A stretch of DNA of 64,000 nucleotides from Candidatus Aminicenantota bacterium (GCA_027068075.1 JAMOUJ010000005.1:650162-714161), one strand, 5' to 3'; shown: positions 16,960 to 26,563, counted from the first letter of the stretch. Numbers and translations: made by a program. Notes: generated by a model not told the origin, from the sequence alone.

Positions 16960-18901
16960 TCTTCTTGGGGTAATAAATCAGGGCGAATCCTACCACCAGG
17001 AAGACCAGAAGACCCATCCATGGCCCCAGGGCCCTTCCCCAGGCCGTTTCCATAACGAAGTTGGGAAGTTTGACCTTGGCCACATAGAGGCCTGCCAGGA
17101 TTATGCCGGTGATGGCTTCCCCGGCAATGAAGCCCGAGGCCAGAAGGGTTCCGGTGTTTTCGGCCCTTTGCTTCTGCTCCTGGGTGAGGTTCTTCTTCTT
17201 GAGGATGGAGTCCACCAGGGCTCTGATAAGCCCACCTATGAAGATGGCAAAGGTGGTCTCAAAGGGAAGATACATGCCCACGGCGATGAGCATGGGGGAG
17301 GGGGAATTTATGAGGATAAGCCCCACGGCGAAAAGCATTCCGGCCAGAACCAATCCCCAGGCCATTTCCCCGCTGACTATTCCCTTGGAAAGCATGGCCA
17401 TGAGTCCCGCCTGGGGGGCAGGAAGGTCAGCCCCGCCTATTCCTCCCCGGGAGGCCTGGTGAAGCCACTGCATGGGGATGGCTAAAACCAGCGAAGCCGT
17501 AATGACCCCGATGATGACCCCGATTTCCATCTTCCACGGGGTTCCTCCCAGGATGTGCCCCACCTTGAGGTCCTGCATGATGTCTCCGGCCACCCCGGAG
17601 GAGGCGCAAACCACCGCCGCCACCCCCAGGACCGCCGCCACACCGGGGTCACCCTTGATACCGATGAGCACCATGAGAAGGGCGGCGATTATAAGGGTGG
17701 AGAGGGTAAGTCCGGAAATAGGGTTGTTGGAGGAACCGATCATCCCCACCAGATAACCCGCCACCGCTGCAAAGAGGAAGCCGGCTATGGTCATTATCAC
17801 CGCCGAGAGGACCGCTCCCCAGAAGTTGTGGGTGAAGTAGTAGTAAATTATGGTAATGGGGATCAGGAGAATGAGAATGGCAACCAGGACTCCTCCGTAG
17901 GGAAGGTCCTTTTCCAGCCTGGACTTTTCTGCCTGGGATATGGCTCCGTGGCTGATGTCCCGGAAGGCCCTGGCAATCCCGTCCCACAGGGATTTTCTCA
18001 TTTTGTAAAGGGTGTAGAAGGCGCCCACGATCATGGCGCCCACCGCCGCAGGTCTTACCTGGTACTTCCATATGGCCTCGCTGAATGCCACCCAGTTTCC
18101 AGCCTCCGGGGTGTGCATCCCAGAGTTAATTAAAGAAAGAAGCGGCACCAGGAAGAGCCATCCGAAGACCCCTCCGGAAAAGACCACCGCCGAAAGCCTG
18201 GCTCCTATAATGTAGCCCACTCCCATGAAGGCCGGTGAGGCCGCCGGGCTGGACACATAAAACCCTCCGGTAAATTCCCTGGTGAAGAATTTTCCCGTCT
18301 GGATGGTGCTCTTTCCGAAACTGATGAAGCCGTTTACGAAGGACTGGATTATCTGAAGTCCCCTGGAGTTTTTGAGGAATTCTATGACGGCTCCCAGGGC
18401 CATGGCTCCGAAAACATATCCTGCTCCGCTCTGTCCCTTCTGTCCTGCCTTCACTATCTCCGCCGTGGCCACGCTCTCGGGGAAGGGCAGGGAAGCGTCT
18501 TCAATGAGTGTTCTTCGCAGGAAAATAACGAAGAGTACCCCCAGGACGCCTCCCACCAGCATAAGCATGGTGCTGATGAAGTAGTGGAGCCTGTCCCAGA
18601 GGCCCGAAATAAGAAAGGCCGGGATGGTGAATATGGCTCCTGCGGCCAGGGCTTCTCCCACCGCCGCGGTGGTCCTGAAGATGTTTTCCTCCAGCACCGA
18701 GCCCTTCAGGGGCTTGAGGATGACCATGGCCATCACCGCCGCCGGATAGGTGGCTGCCACGGTCATTCCCGCCTTGAGTCCTAAGTAGGTGTTGGCAGCC
18801 CCCAGGATCACCGCAAAAATGGCTCCGAAGAAAACCGCCTTAAAGGTAAATTCAGGAAGGTCGGTTTTTTCTGGAACGAAGGGTTTAAATCCGTTGCTCA
18901 T
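16943..18901 (-). CDS. OPT-family oligopeptide transporter
   Basis: This 652-residue inner-membrane protein has about 14-16 hydrophobic helices. Family marks are GLKAGMTVAATYPAAVMAM near residue 42, LPFPESVATAEIV near 139 and ISGLTLSTLIIAALLM near 395. OPT carriers take up peptides or metal chelates with protons. The ATG has a good AAGGAGA site. It is the first gene of a unit with the PqqD-like gene. The substrate cannot be read from the sequence. Confidence 0.9.
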   Translation of the reverse strand: MSNGFKPFVPEKTDLPEFTFKAVFFGAIFAVILGAANTYLGLKAGMTVAATYPAAVMAMVILKPLKGSVLEENIFRTTAAVGEALAAGAIFTIPAFLISGLWDRLHYFISTMLMLVGGVLGVLFVIFLRRTLIEDASLPFPESVATAEIVKAGQKGQSGAGYVFGAMALGAVIEFLKNSRGLQIIQSFVNGFISFGKSTIQTGKFFTREFTGGFYVSSPAASPAFMGVGYIIGARLSAVVFSGGVFGWLFLVPLLSLINSGMHTPEAGNWVAFSEAIWKYQVRPAAVGAMIVGAFYTLYKMRKSLWDGIARAFRDISHGAISQAEKSRLEKDLPYGGVLVAILILLIPITIIYYYFTHNFWGAVLSAVIMTIAGFLFAAVAGYLVGMIGSSNNPISGLTLSTLIIAALLMVLIGIKGDPGVAAVLGVAAVVCASSGVAGDIMQDLKVGHILGGTPWKMEIGVIIGVITASLVLAIPMQWLHQASRGGIGGADLPAPQAGLMAMLSKGIVSGEMAWGLVLAGMLFAVGLILINSPSPMLIAVGMYLPFETTFAIFIGGLIRALVDSILKKKNLTQEQKQRAENTGTLLASGFIAGEAITGIILAGLYVAKVKLPNFVMETAWGRALGPWMGLLVFLVVGFALIYYPKKNAERS

Positions 18902-18970
18902 TCTCCACTCTCCTTGAACTTATTTGGCTATAGATTAAGTAAATCATAAAAACCCTTCGGATTTCAACCT

Positions 18971-18998
18971 TTGATAAACCGGGGTTTTGTGATAAATT
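18971..18998 (+). promoter_or_regulatory. Promoter placing the transcript start at the UDP-glucuronate decarboxylase ATG
   Basis: TTGATA (18971-18976), a 16-bp spacer ending in TGA, then TAAATT (18993-18998). Seven nt later comes the ATG at 19006, with no Shine-Dalgarno between. Confidence 0.65.
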
Positions 18999-19005
18999 GG
19001 TTTTG

Positions 19006-19950
19006 ATGAAGGTCCTCATAACTGGAGCCGCAGGTTTCATTGGCTCCCACCTGGTGGGGAAGTTCCTCCAGGAGGGATGGGAGGTGGTGGGTCTGGATAA
19101 CCTCCTTACCGGGAGGATTGAGAACCTTCAGGATTATTTTTCCAGTTCGTCCTTCGTATTTATCAAATACGATGTTACGAACTTCCTCTATGTCAAGGGG
19201 GAACTTGACCTGATTCTCCACTTTGCCTGCCCCGCTTCCCCCGTCCACTACCTCCGCCACCCCATCCACACCATGAAGGTGGATTCCCTGGGAACCCTTC
19301 ACGCCCTGGGCCTGGCCAAGGAGAAGGGGGCCAGGTTCGTCTTAGCCTCCAGTTCAGAGGTTTACGGGGATCCCCTGGAGATTCCCCAGAAGGAAACCTA
19401 CAACGGCAATGTCTCACCCATAGGACCCCGTTCGGTTTACGACGAGGCCAAGAGGTTTTCCGAGGCCCTGACCATGGCCTATTTTCGCCAGCACGGGGTG
19501 GATGTGAGGATAGCCAGGATCTTCAACACCTACGGCCCCAGGATGGATCCCGACGACGGCAGGGTTATCCCCACCTTCATAAAACAGGCCCTGCTGGGCC
19601 AGCCCCTGACGGTTTTCGGCGATGGGACCCAGACCCGCTCCTTCTGCTACATAGACGACATGGTGGAGGGCATATATTCCCTCTCCACGGAGGATGGAAT
19701 CTCGGGGGAGGTTTTTAACCTGGGAAATCCCCAGGAGTGGAAGATAATTGATGTGGCAAAACTGGTTAGAGAACTGACCGATTCCGACTCCCCCATTGAA
19801 TTCAGACCCCTTCCCCAGGACGACCCCCGGCGGCGGAGGCCCGACATAGAAAAGGCCCGGAGGCTTCTGGGCTGGAGCCCCGTTTATAGCCTGGAGGAAG
19901 GGCTTAAGGAGGCTTTGCCATGGTTCAAAGAGAGGGTATTGAGGCCTTAG
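19006..19950 (+). CDS. UDP-glucuronate decarboxylase (UDP-xylose synthase)
   Basis: This extended short-chain dehydrogenase (314 residues) turns UDP-glucuronate into UDP-xylose. It has the NAD site GAAGFIGSHL near residue 7, SSSEVYGDP, the catalytic YDEAK in GPRSVYDEAKRFSEA, and the subfamily marks ARIFNTYGPRMDPDDGRV and FGDGTQTRSFCYIDD. I start at ATG 19006; a TTG three codons upstream would lie in the promoter. It begins a long operon with an M20 peptidase, an amidotransferase and the glycine-cleavage genes. UDP-xylose suggests xylose in surface polysaccharide. Confidence 0.88.
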   Translation: MKVLITGAAGFIGSHLVGKFLQEGWEVVGLDNLLTGRIENLQDYFSSSSFVFIKYDVTNFLYVKGELDLILHFACPASPVHYLRHPIHTMKVDSLGTLHALGLAKEKGARFVLASSSEVYGDPLEIPQKETYNGNVSPIGPRSVYDEAKRFSEALTMAYFRQHGVDVRIARIFNTYGPRMDPDDGRVIPTFIKQALLGQPLTVFGDGTQTRSFCYIDDMVEGIYSLSTEDGISGEVFNLGNPQEWKIIDVAKLVRELTDSDSPIEFRPLPQDDPRRRRPDIEKARRLLGWSPVYSLEEGLKEALPWFKERVLRP

Positions 19951-21050
19951 TAAGGGAGAACCAGGAGGAAATCCTTTCCCTTCTTAGGGACTTCGTGGAA
20001 CTGGAGTCCCCCACCGAGGACAGGGAGGCGGTTCACGCCCTGGGTGAGATGGCGGCGGAACTCTTCTACCCCTTCCTTCCTCAAAAAAAGGTCCTGGGAG
20101 AAGAATACAGGGTTTATAGGTTTTCCAGGCAGGAGCCCAGGGTGGTCTTCCTGGGCCACCTTGATACTGTCCATCCCCGGGGAAGTTTGAAGAGAAATCC
20201 CTTCCGGGTGGAGGAAGGAAAGGTTTACGGGCCCGGGGTCCTGGACATGAAGGGGGGGATAGTGGCCCTTTATTTCGCCCTGAGGTTTGCAGAGGCCCTG
20301 GGAGACCTTCCCCCTCTGGCCCTCATACTGAACACCGAGGAGGAGAGGGGCTCTGCCCACACCCTGGACAACATGAGGCGGCTGGCCAACGGATTCAAAT
20401 ACTGCTTCGGCCTGGAGCCTTCCTCTCCCGGAGGGAAACTTAAAACCTCCCGAAAGGGGGTTATCACCCTTAAAATTGAGACCCGGGGAAGGAAGGCCCA
20501 CGCAGGTCTTGCCCCGGAAAAGGGAATAAACGCCATAGATGAACTCATAGGTCAACTCCATCAGTTGAGGGAATGGGTGAAGGTCAACGAGGGAAGTTTC
20601 AACATAGGGATAATTGGAGGTGGGGAGAAGCCCAATGTGATCCCCGGGGAGGCCTTCGCAGTGGTGGACATAAGGTTTAAGGACGAGGGCTTCGGGGAAA
20701 AACTCCAGACCTACATGGGGGAAGTGGGTCCCCTCAAGAAGGGGGCCCTGGTTCGGATGGGTTTCAATTCCTTCGTGCCCCCCCTTCAACCCAATATCGC
20801 CCAGAGGAGACTTTACGCCCGCCTGCGGGAATTTTTCCGCTCCCACGGAATAGAACTGGAGGAGACATCCTCCCCCGGGGGAGCCGATGCTTCATGGTTT
20901 TCCCGGTGGGGAATGGCTGCCATTGACGGTTGGGGACCCGAAGGCGAAGGGGCCCATTCCGACGATGAGTTTCTCAACCTGGCTTCCCTCCACCAAAGGA
21001 TCGTCATCCTTACCCTTCTCCTCCTCAATTTGAAGACCCTGGCTCCATGA
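19920..21050 (+). CDS. M20-family zinc metallopeptidase (carboxypeptidase G2/LysK-like)
   Basis: A 376-residue protein with all di-zinc ligands visible: His in LGHLDTVHP, bridging Asp in GPGVLDMKGG, catalytic Glu pair in NTEEERGS, Glu in CFGLEPS and a last His in GAHSDDEF. A dimerisation lid lies between about 175 and 285. The family removes acyl or aminoacyl groups from amino acids or cleaves C-terminal residues. The ATG at 19920 has a clear AAGGAGG site and sits 31 bp inside the previous gene. The substrate is not determined. Confidence 0.85.
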   Translation: MVQREGIEALVRENQEEILSLLRDFVELESPTEDREAVHALGEMAAELFYPFLPQKKVLGEEYRVYRFSRQEPRVVFLGHLDTVHPRGSLKRNPFRVEEGKVYGPGVLDMKGGIVALYFALRFAEALGDLPPLALILNTEEERGSAHTLDNMRRLANGFKYCFGLEPSSPGGKLKTSRKGVITLKIETRGRKAHAGLAPEKGINAIDELIGQLHQLREWVKVNEGSFNIGIIGGGEKPNVIPGEAFAVVDIRFKDEGFGEKLQTYMGEVGPLKKGALVRMGFNSFVPPLQPNIAQRRLYARLREFFRSHGIELEETSSPGGADASWFSRWGMAAIDGWGPEGEGAHSDDEFLNLASLHQRIVILTLLLLNLKTLAP

Positions 21051-21613
21051 AAAAATTGTTTTTAATAAATGTTTACAGGAAGAAGGAAAAGGTTCGTAAA
21101 TACATTGAAGCCCTTTCCCTCCTTTTTGACGGTGGCCTCCAGGTGGTGGAGGAGGGGGAACTGAAGACAGTATCCGGCCCGGCCATAATAACTGGTTCCG
21201 AAAGGATGGTGGGGGAGGACCAGGTTTCTCAGCAACTCCTTGACTTCGTTTTGGAGACTTCCTGGCCCCTTCTTGGAATATGTTACGGTCATCAGGCCAT
21301 AGGGAAAGCCTACGGCCACGGGGTCGTAAAATGCGGAAAGCACCGGGGGCCGGAGTTCATAGTTAAAACGAAGGACAGCCCCTTGCTTCGGGGCCTACCC
21401 CGGATTTTTCAGATGGACGAATCCCACTACGAGTGCGTGGAGGGGGAAGGTCCCCTGGAAGTGGTGGCGGTAAACAGGGAGAATCCCCAGGTGGTTGAAA
21501 CCCTTCAGGATCCGGAAAGGGGGATTTTTGGGGTTCAGTTCCATCCAGAGAGGACCCCCGAGGGGAGGAATTTCGTCCTCCAAAACTTCCTTTCCCTTTC
21601 CTTCGGAGCCTAA
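21047..21613 (+). CDS. Free-standing class I glutamine amidotransferase
   Basis: This 188-residue protein is a single GATase1 domain of the GuaA-N type. The triad is complete: Cys79 in GICYGHQ, His166 and Glu168 in QFHPE. There is no synthase domain and no obvious synthase partner next door, so the ammonia acceptor is unknown. It overlaps the M20 gene by 4 bp and precedes gcvT by 32 bp. It might act on gamma-glutamyl compounds together with the M20 peptidase; that is inference. Confidence 0.82.
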   Translation: MKKLFLINVYRKKEKVRKYIEALSLLFDGGLQVVEEGELKTVSGPAIITGSERMVGEDQVSQQLLDFVLETSWPLLGICYGHQAIGKAYGHGVVKCGKHRGPEFIVKTKDSPLLRGLPRIFQMDESHYECVEGEGPLEVVAVNRENPQVVETLQDPERGIFGVQFHPERTPEGRNFVLQNFLSLSFGA

Positions 21614-21645
21614 TTTTTGTAAACTATTCCCCTTAGGAGGTTTTC

Positions 21646-22731
21646 ATGAAAAAAACGCCATTATACGAGGTGCACAAAGCCCTGGGGGCCAAAATGATCC
21701 CCTTCGCCGGCTTTGAAATGCCGGTGATGTATTCTTCCATCATAGAAGAGCACATGGCGGTGAGGGAGAGGGCCGGCCTTTTTGATGTAAGCCACATGGG
21801 GGAGATATTCGTTTCAGGACCGGATTCGGTGGACTTCCTCCAGTGGGTAACCAGCAACGAGGTGGAGAAGATGAAGGTGGGAAGAGCCCGTTACAACGCC
21901 TTCCCCACCGAAAAGGGCACCGTGGTGGACGACCTTCTGGTTTACAGGATGGAGGAGAACCACTACATGCTGGTGGTAAACGCAGCCAACATAGACAAGG
22001 ACTTTCAGTGGCTCGTGGAGCATGCCAGAGATTTTGATGTGAAACTGGAGAACCTGAGTGCCGAATACTTCCAGTTGGCCCTCCAGGGGCCCCGGGCCCA
22101 GGAAATACTCCAGCCTCTGGTGAATATTGACCTTTCGGGGATAAAGTATTACCGGTTCAAAATGGTGGAAATCCTGGGAGAGGAGGTGGTCCTTTCCAGG
22201 ACGGGCTACACCGGGGAGGACGGCTTTGAAATCTACGGCCCCTCCCACCAGGCCAGGAAGTTCTGGGATGCCATAATGGAGTTGGGAAGAGAGCACGGGA
22301 TGCTCCCCGCAGGTCTCGGCGCCAGGGATACCCTCCGCCTGGAGGCCGGCATGAACCTCTACGGCAACGACATGGACGAGACCACCACCCTCCTGGAGGC
22401 GGACCTGGAGTGGATCGTAAAATGGGAGAAGGATTTCCTGGGAAAGGAGGCCCTTGTGAAACAGAAGGAAGAGGGACTTCGCAGGAAACTCGTTGGGTTT
22501 GAGATGGTGGACAGGGGTATTCCCCGCCACGGCTACAAAGTTTATGTGGATGGCAAGGAATACGGAGTGGTGGCCAGCGGAGGCTACGCTCCTTACATTA
22601 AGAAAAACATAGGCAATGTTTACCTCCCCATGGAGAAAACCGCAGAGGGGGAGGAATTTGAGATAGAAATTCGGGGAAAACTCCACAGGGCCAGGGTGGT
22701 TCCCAGACCCTTTTACAGGAGAAAAAAATAG
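21646..22731 (+). CDS. gcvT: Glycine cleavage system T protein (aminomethyltransferase)
   Basis: GcvT releases ammonia from the aminomethyl group on GcvH and passes the methylene to tetrahydrofolate. The 361 residues are standard. Blocks include GLFDVSHMGEIFVSG near residue 43, the folate-site RTGYTGEDGFEI and GLGARDTLRLEAGMNLYGND. It has a strong TAGGAGG site. Only 32 bp separate it from the amidotransferase gene, too little for a glycine riboswitch. Confidence 0.95.
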   Translation: MKKTPLYEVHKALGAKMIPFAGFEMPVMYSSIIEEHMAVRERAGLFDVSHMGEIFVSGPDSVDFLQWVTSNEVEKMKVGRARYNAFPTEKGTVVDDLLVYRMEENHYMLVVNAANIDKDFQWLVEHARDFDVKLENLSAEYFQLALQGPRAQEILQPLVNIDLSGIKYYRFKMVEILGEEVVLSRTGYTGEDGFEIYGPSHQARKFWDAIMELGREHGMLPAGLGARDTLRLEAGMNLYGNDMDETTTLLEADLEWIVKWEKDFLGKEALVKQKEEGLRRKLVGFEMVDRGIPRHGYKVYVDGKEYGVVASGGYAPYIKKNIGNVYLPMEKTAEGEEFEIEIRGKLHRARVVPRPFYRRKK

Positions 22732-22741
22732 GAGGTGAGCG

Positions 22742-23119
22742 ATGATACCCGATGAACTCTATTACACCGAGAGCCACGAGTGGGTAAGGGTTGAGGGGGA
22801 AAGGGCCACGGTGGGAATTTCCGATTTTGCCCAGAGGGAACTTCAGGACATAGTTTATGTGGAACTTCCCGAGGTGGGCAAAAGGGTTAAAAAGGGGGAT
22901 GTTCTCTGTAGCATAGATTCGGTGAAGTCCTCCGCCGAGGTTTACGCCCCCCTTTCCGGGGAAATCGTAGAGGTTAACGAGGCCCTCAACGATCAGCCAG
23001 AACTGATTAACAAGGATCCCTACGGGGAAGGTTGGCTGGTGGTCATCAAAATAGAGGATCCCGGGGAGATTTCCTCCCTTCTTCCCGCCTCAAAATACAA
23101 AGAGATAGTTGAGGAATGA
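22742..23119 (+). CDS. gcvH: Glycine cleavage system H protein
   Basis: The 125-residue lipoyl carrier shuttles the aminomethyl group between P, T and L proteins. Lipoyl Lys62 is in SIDSVKSSAEVYAP. It starts 10 bp after gcvT behind GGAGGTGA and overlaps gcvPA by 4 bp. The L protein and lipoate genes are not in the window. Confidence 0.96.
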   Translation: MIPDELYYTESHEWVRVEGERATVGISDFAQRELQDIVYVELPEVGKRVKKGDVLCSIDSVKSSAEVYAPLSGEIVEVNEALNDQPELINKDPYGEGWLVVIKIEDPGEISSLLPASKYKEIVEE

Positions 23120-24450
23120 GTAGATACATCCCTATCACCCCCAGGGATAGGGAGGAGATGCTAAAGGCCCTGGGCCTGGAGTCCGAAGAGGAACTTTTCC
23201 GCTCCATTCCTCCGGACCTTCGGGGAAAGGGAGACATTGACATCCATCCCATCAACTCGGAGGCGGAACTCAGGGAATACTTCCTTTCCCTTTCCAGGGA
23301 CAACACCTTCCAGGACAAAAGAATTTTCCTGGGAGGTGGGGCCTATCACCACTACATCCCCTACGCCGTGGATTACCTCTCCTCCAGGTCGGAATTCTTG
23401 ACCCCGTACACCCCCTACCAACCGGAGGTCAGCCAGGGGACCTTAACCGCCACCTTTGAGTTTCAGACCTACATGGCGGCCCTTACGGGTCTTGAGGTGG
23501 CCAACGCCTCCATGTACGAGGGGGCCACGGCCACGGCGGAGGCAGCCTTGATGGCCCTGAGGATAAAAAGGGGAAACATAGCGGTGGCCTCCTCCCTTCA
23601 TCCCCAGTATCGTCAGGTTTTGAAAACATACCTGGAGAAACAAGGCGTGGACATAGTGGAGGTGCCCTTCGGTGAGGACGGCAAAACCCGTCTTGAGCAT
23701 CTGAGGAGGTTTGATAACCTTTCTGCCTTCATAGTGGGATATCCTAATTTCTTCGGGGTGGTGGAGGACCTGGATGCTATTCAGGGGGTCCTGAAGGAAA
23801 AGGGGGCCCTCCTGGTGACCTCCACCTGGGAAGCCCTTTCCCTGGCCCTGATAAAACCTCCCGGAGCCTTCGGCGCCGCCATAGCCGCCGGCGAGGCCCA
23901 GAGTTTGGGACTTCCCCTGGCCTACGGTGGTCCTTATGTGGGATTTTTTGCCACCCTGAAAAAATATGTCTGGAAAATGCCCGGGCGTCTGGCAGGGATG
24001 ACCAGGGACTCCCAGGGGAGAAGGGGATTTGTCCTCACCCTTTCCGCCCGTGAGCAGCACATAAGGCGGCAGAGGGCCACCTCCAACATATGCTCCAACG
24101 AGGCCTGGTGTGCCATAAGGGTGGCCATTTACCTTTCCCTTCTCGGGAAGAAGGGCCTTAGGAATCTGGCCCTTTTGAACCATCGCCGGGCGGTTTTCGC
24201 CCTGGACCTTCTCCGGCAGGCCGGTTTCAAGCCCAGTTTTTCCTCCCCCTTCTTCAATGAATTTGCCGTGGACCTGGGCAGGGATGCTGAGGAATTCAGG
24301 CGTAGCCTTTTGTCAAAGGGGTTCGTGGCAGGATATCCCCTGGGAAGGGATTATCCGAACCTTAAAAACCACCTTCTGCTGGCCTTTACCGAGATGACCT
24401 CCAGGGAGGACATAAAGGCCCTGGTGAAAGAAATGGAGGCTTTAAAATGA
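23116..24450 (+). CDS. gcvPA: Glycine dehydrogenase (decarboxylating) subunit 1
   Basis: This is the alpha half of the split P protein (444 residues). It opens with RYIPITPRDREEML and carries FLGGGAYHHYIPYAVDYL, TPYTPYQPEVSQGTL and QHIRRQRATSNICSNEAWC. It forms the PLP enzyme with GcvPB, whose start overlaps its stop by 4 bp. Split P proteins are common in thermophiles and Firmicutes-like gene sets. Confidence 0.95.
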   Translation: MSRYIPITPRDREEMLKALGLESEEELFRSIPPDLRGKGDIDIHPINSEAELREYFLSLSRDNTFQDKRIFLGGGAYHHYIPYAVDYLSSRSEFLTPYTPYQPEVSQGTLTATFEFQTYMAALTGLEVANASMYEGATATAEAALMALRIKRGNIAVASSLHPQYRQVLKTYLEKQGVDIVEVPFGEDGKTRLEHLRRFDNLSAFIVGYPNFFGVVEDLDAIQGVLKEKGALLVTSTWEALSLALIKPPGAFGAAIAAGEAQSLGLPLAYGGPYVGFFATLKKYVWKMPGRLAGMTRDSQGRRGFVLTLSAREQHIRRQRATSNICSNEAWCAIRVAIYLSLLGKKGLRNLALLNHRRAVFALDLLRQAGFKPSFSSPFFNEFAVDLGRDAEEFRRSLLSKGFVAGYPLGRDYPNLKNHLLLAFTEMTSREDIKALVKEMEALK

Positions 24451-25874
24451 AGGTCATATTTGAGTACTCCAGGGAAGGGAAAAAGGGTTTCCACATAGAG
24501 GAGGAAAAGGGGCGAGACCTTCTTCCCGAAGACCTCATCCGGGACGAGGTGGAGGTCCTTCCCGAGGTGAGCGAAAGGGAGGTGGTTTCCCACTACCTTC
24601 GCCTTTCCGTCCTCAATTATTCCGTGGATTGGGGCTTTTATCCCCTGGGTTCCTGCACCATGAAATACAATCCCAAGGTGAACGAACTGGTGGCTTCCCT
24701 TTTCACGGAGGCCCACCCCCTTCTCCCCGAGGAGATGGTCCAGGGGTATCTGAGGATCTTCAAGGATCTGGAGGAGGCCCTGAAGGAAATCACCGGTCTC
24801 CACACCTTTACCCTGGCCCCGGCCGCCGGAGCCCACGGGGAGTTCACCGGGATCATCACCGTGAAAAACTACCTGGAGGCCCGGGGGGAAAGGAGGGAGG
24901 TGGTTCTGATTCCGGACTCAGCCCACGGAACCAACCCCGCCACCGCAACCCTCTCCGGTTTTCGGGCCGTGGAAATTCCATCGGACGAAAAGGGAATGAT
25001 AGATCTGGAGAAGTTCAAGGCCGCCCTCAACGACAAGGTGGCGGCCCTCATGCTTACCAACCCCAATACCCTGGGAATCTTTGAGGAAAACATTAAGGAA
25101 ATCTCCCGCTTGCTTCACGGGGTGGGTGCCTTCCTTTACATGGACGGGGCCAACATGAACGCCCTCCTGGGGCAGGTTAAGGTGGCGGATCTGGGGGTGG
25201 ATGTGATCCACCTGAACCTTCACAAAACCTTTTCCACTCCCCACGGCGGGGGAGGACCCGGCAGCGGACCCGTGGGGGTGGTGGAAAAACTGGCCCCCTA
25301 CCTTCCGGGACCCCGGCTGGTAGAAAAGGAAGGGAAACTTCGCTGGACAGGGGGGCTGGGAAGGATAAGGTCCTTCTACGGAAATTTCCTGGTCATGGTG
25401 AAGGCCTTGGCCTACATAAAGGAACTGGGGGGCAAAGGGCTTGAGGAGGTTTCCCGGATCGCGGTTTTGAACTCCCGCTATCTCAGAAAAAAACTGGAAG
25501 GGAAATTTAAGGTTTCGTACCCCACGGAGACCCTCCACGAATTCGTCCTTTCCGACGAGACCTTCAGGGATAAAATCACCACCCTGGACCTGGCCAAGAG
25601 GTTGCTGGACTACGGATTTCATCCTCCCACCATTTACTTTCCCCTCATAGTCCACGGCGCCCTCATGATAGAGCCCACGGAGACCGAAAGCAGGGAAACC
25701 CTGGATGCCTTTGCCGGGGCCATGGAAAAAATCCTGGAGGAGGCAGAAAGGGAACCCGAGGTGGTCAAGACCGCTCCCCACAAAACCCCGGTGGGCAGAC
25801 TGGACGAGGTGGGGGCTGCCCGCAGGCCGATTTTGACCTGGATGCAGTATCTTCAGGAACAGGATCAGTCCTGA
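24447..25874 (+). CDS. gcvPB: Glycine dehydrogenase (decarboxylating) subunit 2
   Basis: This is the beta half of the P protein (475 residues). It carries the PLP lysine, Lys260, in LHKTFSTPHGGGGPG. FYPLGSCTMKYNPKVNE and DSAHGTNPATATLSGF are family blocks. It closes the gcv operon. Its last 10 bp overlap the convergent racemase gene. Confidence 0.95.
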   Translation: MKVIFEYSREGKKGFHIEEEKGRDLLPEDLIRDEVEVLPEVSEREVVSHYLRLSVLNYSVDWGFYPLGSCTMKYNPKVNELVASLFTEAHPLLPEEMVQGYLRIFKDLEEALKEITGLHTFTLAPAAGAHGEFTGIITVKNYLEARGERREVVLIPDSAHGTNPATATLSGFRAVEIPSDEKGMIDLEKFKAALNDKVAALMLTNPNTLGIFEENIKEISRLLHGVGAFLYMDGANMNALLGQVKVADLGVDVIHLNLHKTFSTPHGGGGPGSGPVGVVEKLAPYLPGPRLVEKEGKLRWTGGLGRIRSFYGNFLVMVKALAYIKELGGKGLEEVSRIAVLNSRYLRKKLEGKFKVSYPTETLHEFVLSDETFRDKITTLDLAKRLLDYGFHPPTIYFPLIVHGALMIEPTETESRETLDAFAGAMEKILEEAEREPEVVKTAPHKTPVGRLDEVGAARRPILTWMQYLQEQDQS

Positions 25875-26557
25875 AGGGCCAAATCCACCGCCGCCCTGGC
25901 GTGGATTTCCGTGGTGTTAAAAAGGGGAAGTTCGGTGTGTTCCTGTTTAATCAAAAGCGGTATCTCGGTGCAACCTAAAACTATGCCCTCGGCTCCGTTT
26001 TCCTCCAGGGCTTTGATGATTTCCAGAAACCTTCGCCGGGATTCCTCCCGGAGGATACCCTTCACCAACTCTTCGTATATTACCCGGTTTATGTATTCCC
26101 TTTCCCGGGCTGGAGGAACCAGGATGTCTATGCCGTGGCGGGCCAGCCTTTCCCGGTAAAAATCCATCTCCATGGTGAACTTCGTTCCCAGGAGGCCCAC
26201 CCTCCTTAGGCCCCTTTCCTTTATTTTCTCAGCGGTGGCGTCGGCAATGTGGAGCAAGGGGATCTTTACCCTTCGCTGAACTTCCGGAAATAGTTTATGC
26301 ATGGTGTTGGTGGCTATCACTAAGAAATCCGCCCCGGCCCTCTCCAGAACTTCGGCTATATCCCCCAGAATTAGCCCCATTTCATCCCATCGGTTTTCAA
26401 ACTGGAGGTCGTGTATCCCCTGAAAGTCCACCGAATACATTATGATTTCCGCCGAATGGTGGCCTCCAAGTTTTTCCATGACGGCCCGATTCATTATCCT
26501 GTAATATTCCACCGTGGATTCCCAACTCATTCCACCTATAAGTCCTATCTTCTTCAT
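25865..26557 (-). CDS. Aspartate/glutamate racemase family protein (Thr/Cys type)
   Basis: A 230-residue PLP-independent racemase with start KKIGLIGGMSWEST. The catalytic pair is Thr83 in IATNTMHK and Cys196 in VLGCTEIP. Most family members have two cysteines. The E. coli L-Asp/Glu racemase YgeA uses Thr83/Cys197, so this is probably a similar L-selective or broad enzyme. TAAAAT lies 6 nt before its ATG, without a Shine-Dalgarno. D-amino acids would serve peptidoglycan, for which alr lies at 56689. Confidence 0.85.
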   Translation of the reverse strand: MKKIGLIGGMSWESTVEYYRIMNRAVMEKLGGHHSAEIIMYSVDFQGIHDLQFENRWDEMGLILGDIAEVLERAGADFLVIATNTMHKLFPEVQRRVKIPLLHIADATAEKIKERGLRRVGLLGTKFTMEMDFYRERLARHGIDILVPPAREREYINRVIYEELVKGILREESRRRFLEIIKALEENGAEGIVLGCTEIPLLIKQEHTELPLFNTTEIHARAAVDLALQD

Positions 26558-26563
26558 AGGGAA

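Noticed and set aside
21614-21645. Glycine riboswitch before gcvT
   Set aside because: Only 32 bp separate the amidotransferase stop from gcvT. A tandem or even single aptamer does not fit, and no aptamer motif is visible.
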